NCBI GenBank assembly: GCA_030740295.1
Contig: JASLXP010000006.1
Span: 1-5,822 of the forward strand
DNA: 5,822 nt
Reading direction: 5' to 3'
DNA from: Planctomycetota bacterium
GTDB lineage: Bacteria > Planctomycetota > PUPC01 > JACPCR01
A program made the position numbers and the translations under genes. Positions 5,735 through 5,822 of this stretch are shown here, piece after piece; within the stretch, counting starts at the first letter, position 1, and each line of letters begins with the position of its first letter. The notes beneath the pieces were generated by a model. That model did not search any database and was not told where the DNA came from. It saw only the letters and a program-made list of their open reading frames with translations.

Positions 5735-5792
5735 CCTGGGTAGCTATGTCTCGAAAAAGAAACTGCCTCTCCAATCGAGACATAGCCCCAGG
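5735..5792. repeat. 17-bp interrupted inverted repeat (long stem-loop)
   Basis: CCTGGG-TA-GCTATGTCTCG (5735-5753) is matched by CGAGACATAGC-CCCAGG (5776-5792). All 17 pairs are Watson-Crick, with an unpaired TA on the left arm and a 22-base A-rich then pyrimidine-rich spacer. No T-run follows on either strand. It lies in the last 262 bases, where I see no gene. Possible identities are a palindromic repeat of the REP/MITE kind, a recombination or transposon-end site, a protein-binding operator or a small structured RNA. The 7-bp recombination core of an integron attC (RYYYAAC) is not present. Confidence 0.75.
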
Positions 5793-5822
5793 CAAATTAC
5801 ACCCCTCCGAGATATTCCCCGG

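Noticed and set aside
5735..5792. Integron attC site or intrinsic terminator
   Set aside because: No RYYYAAC/GTTRRRY core is present at the ends, and no T-run follows the stem on either strand.
5547..5795. Antisense open frame downstream of the porin
   Set aside because: It runs through three inverted repeats, where open frames arise by symmetry, and its translation shows no domain or start signal.

Overview
The window holds most of a respiratory electron-transfer locus from a Gram-negative bacterium. All four genes lie on the + strand. In order they encode: (1) a 5'-truncated periplasmic-type protein with four [4Fe-4S] clusters, of the PsrB/NrfC/DsrO kind; (2) a polytopic NrfD/PsrC-type membrane quinone-interacting subunit; (3) an exported c-type cytochrome of 602 residues with twelve CXXCH heme sites; (4) a cysteine-free outer-membrane beta-barrel porin with an N-terminal coiled coil and a C-terminal Phe.

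The Gram-negative assignment rests on the porin (signal peptide, coiled coil, aromatic C-terminus) and on the exported multiheme cytochrome. The phylum cannot be fixed from the sequence. The gene combination and the short tandem repeats between genes would fit an anaerobic or facultative lineage such as Planctomycetota/PVC, Desulfobacterota or a related uncultured group. That is a low-confidence inference.

Layout: the iron-sulfur gene ends at 629. A 172-bp gap follows, largely filled by a 7-bp tandem repeat (11 units, 681-757) and decayed relatives that run up to the next start codon. The NrfD gene covers 802-2019. A 106-bp gap holds a decayed 9-bp repeat and a 13-bp sequence shared with the first gap. 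The cytochrome gene covers 2126-3934 and is followed at once by a GC-rich hairpin that may be a terminator. A 330-bp non-coding stretch with several small hairpins precedes the porin gene (4265-5560), which has the only clear Shine-Dalgarno sequence in the window. The last 262 bp contain no convincing gene but carry three stem-loops, including a 17-bp interrupted inverted repeat at 5735-5792.

How the parts could work together: in known complexes of this type (DsrMKJOP, Ohc, Nhc, Hmc, MccACD/SirACD, CbcSTU) the NrfD-type subunit exchanges electrons with the quinone pool, the four-cluster protein carries them on the periplasmic face, and a multiheme cytochrome passes them to, or is itself, the terminal reductase. 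The cytochrome here lacks the CX15CH site of MccA, and I recognise no catalytic site, so its partner is unknown. The downstream porin suggests either substrate entry or a porin-cytochrome link to the cell exterior. This is inference from gene order only, and the probable terminator between the two genes weakens it.
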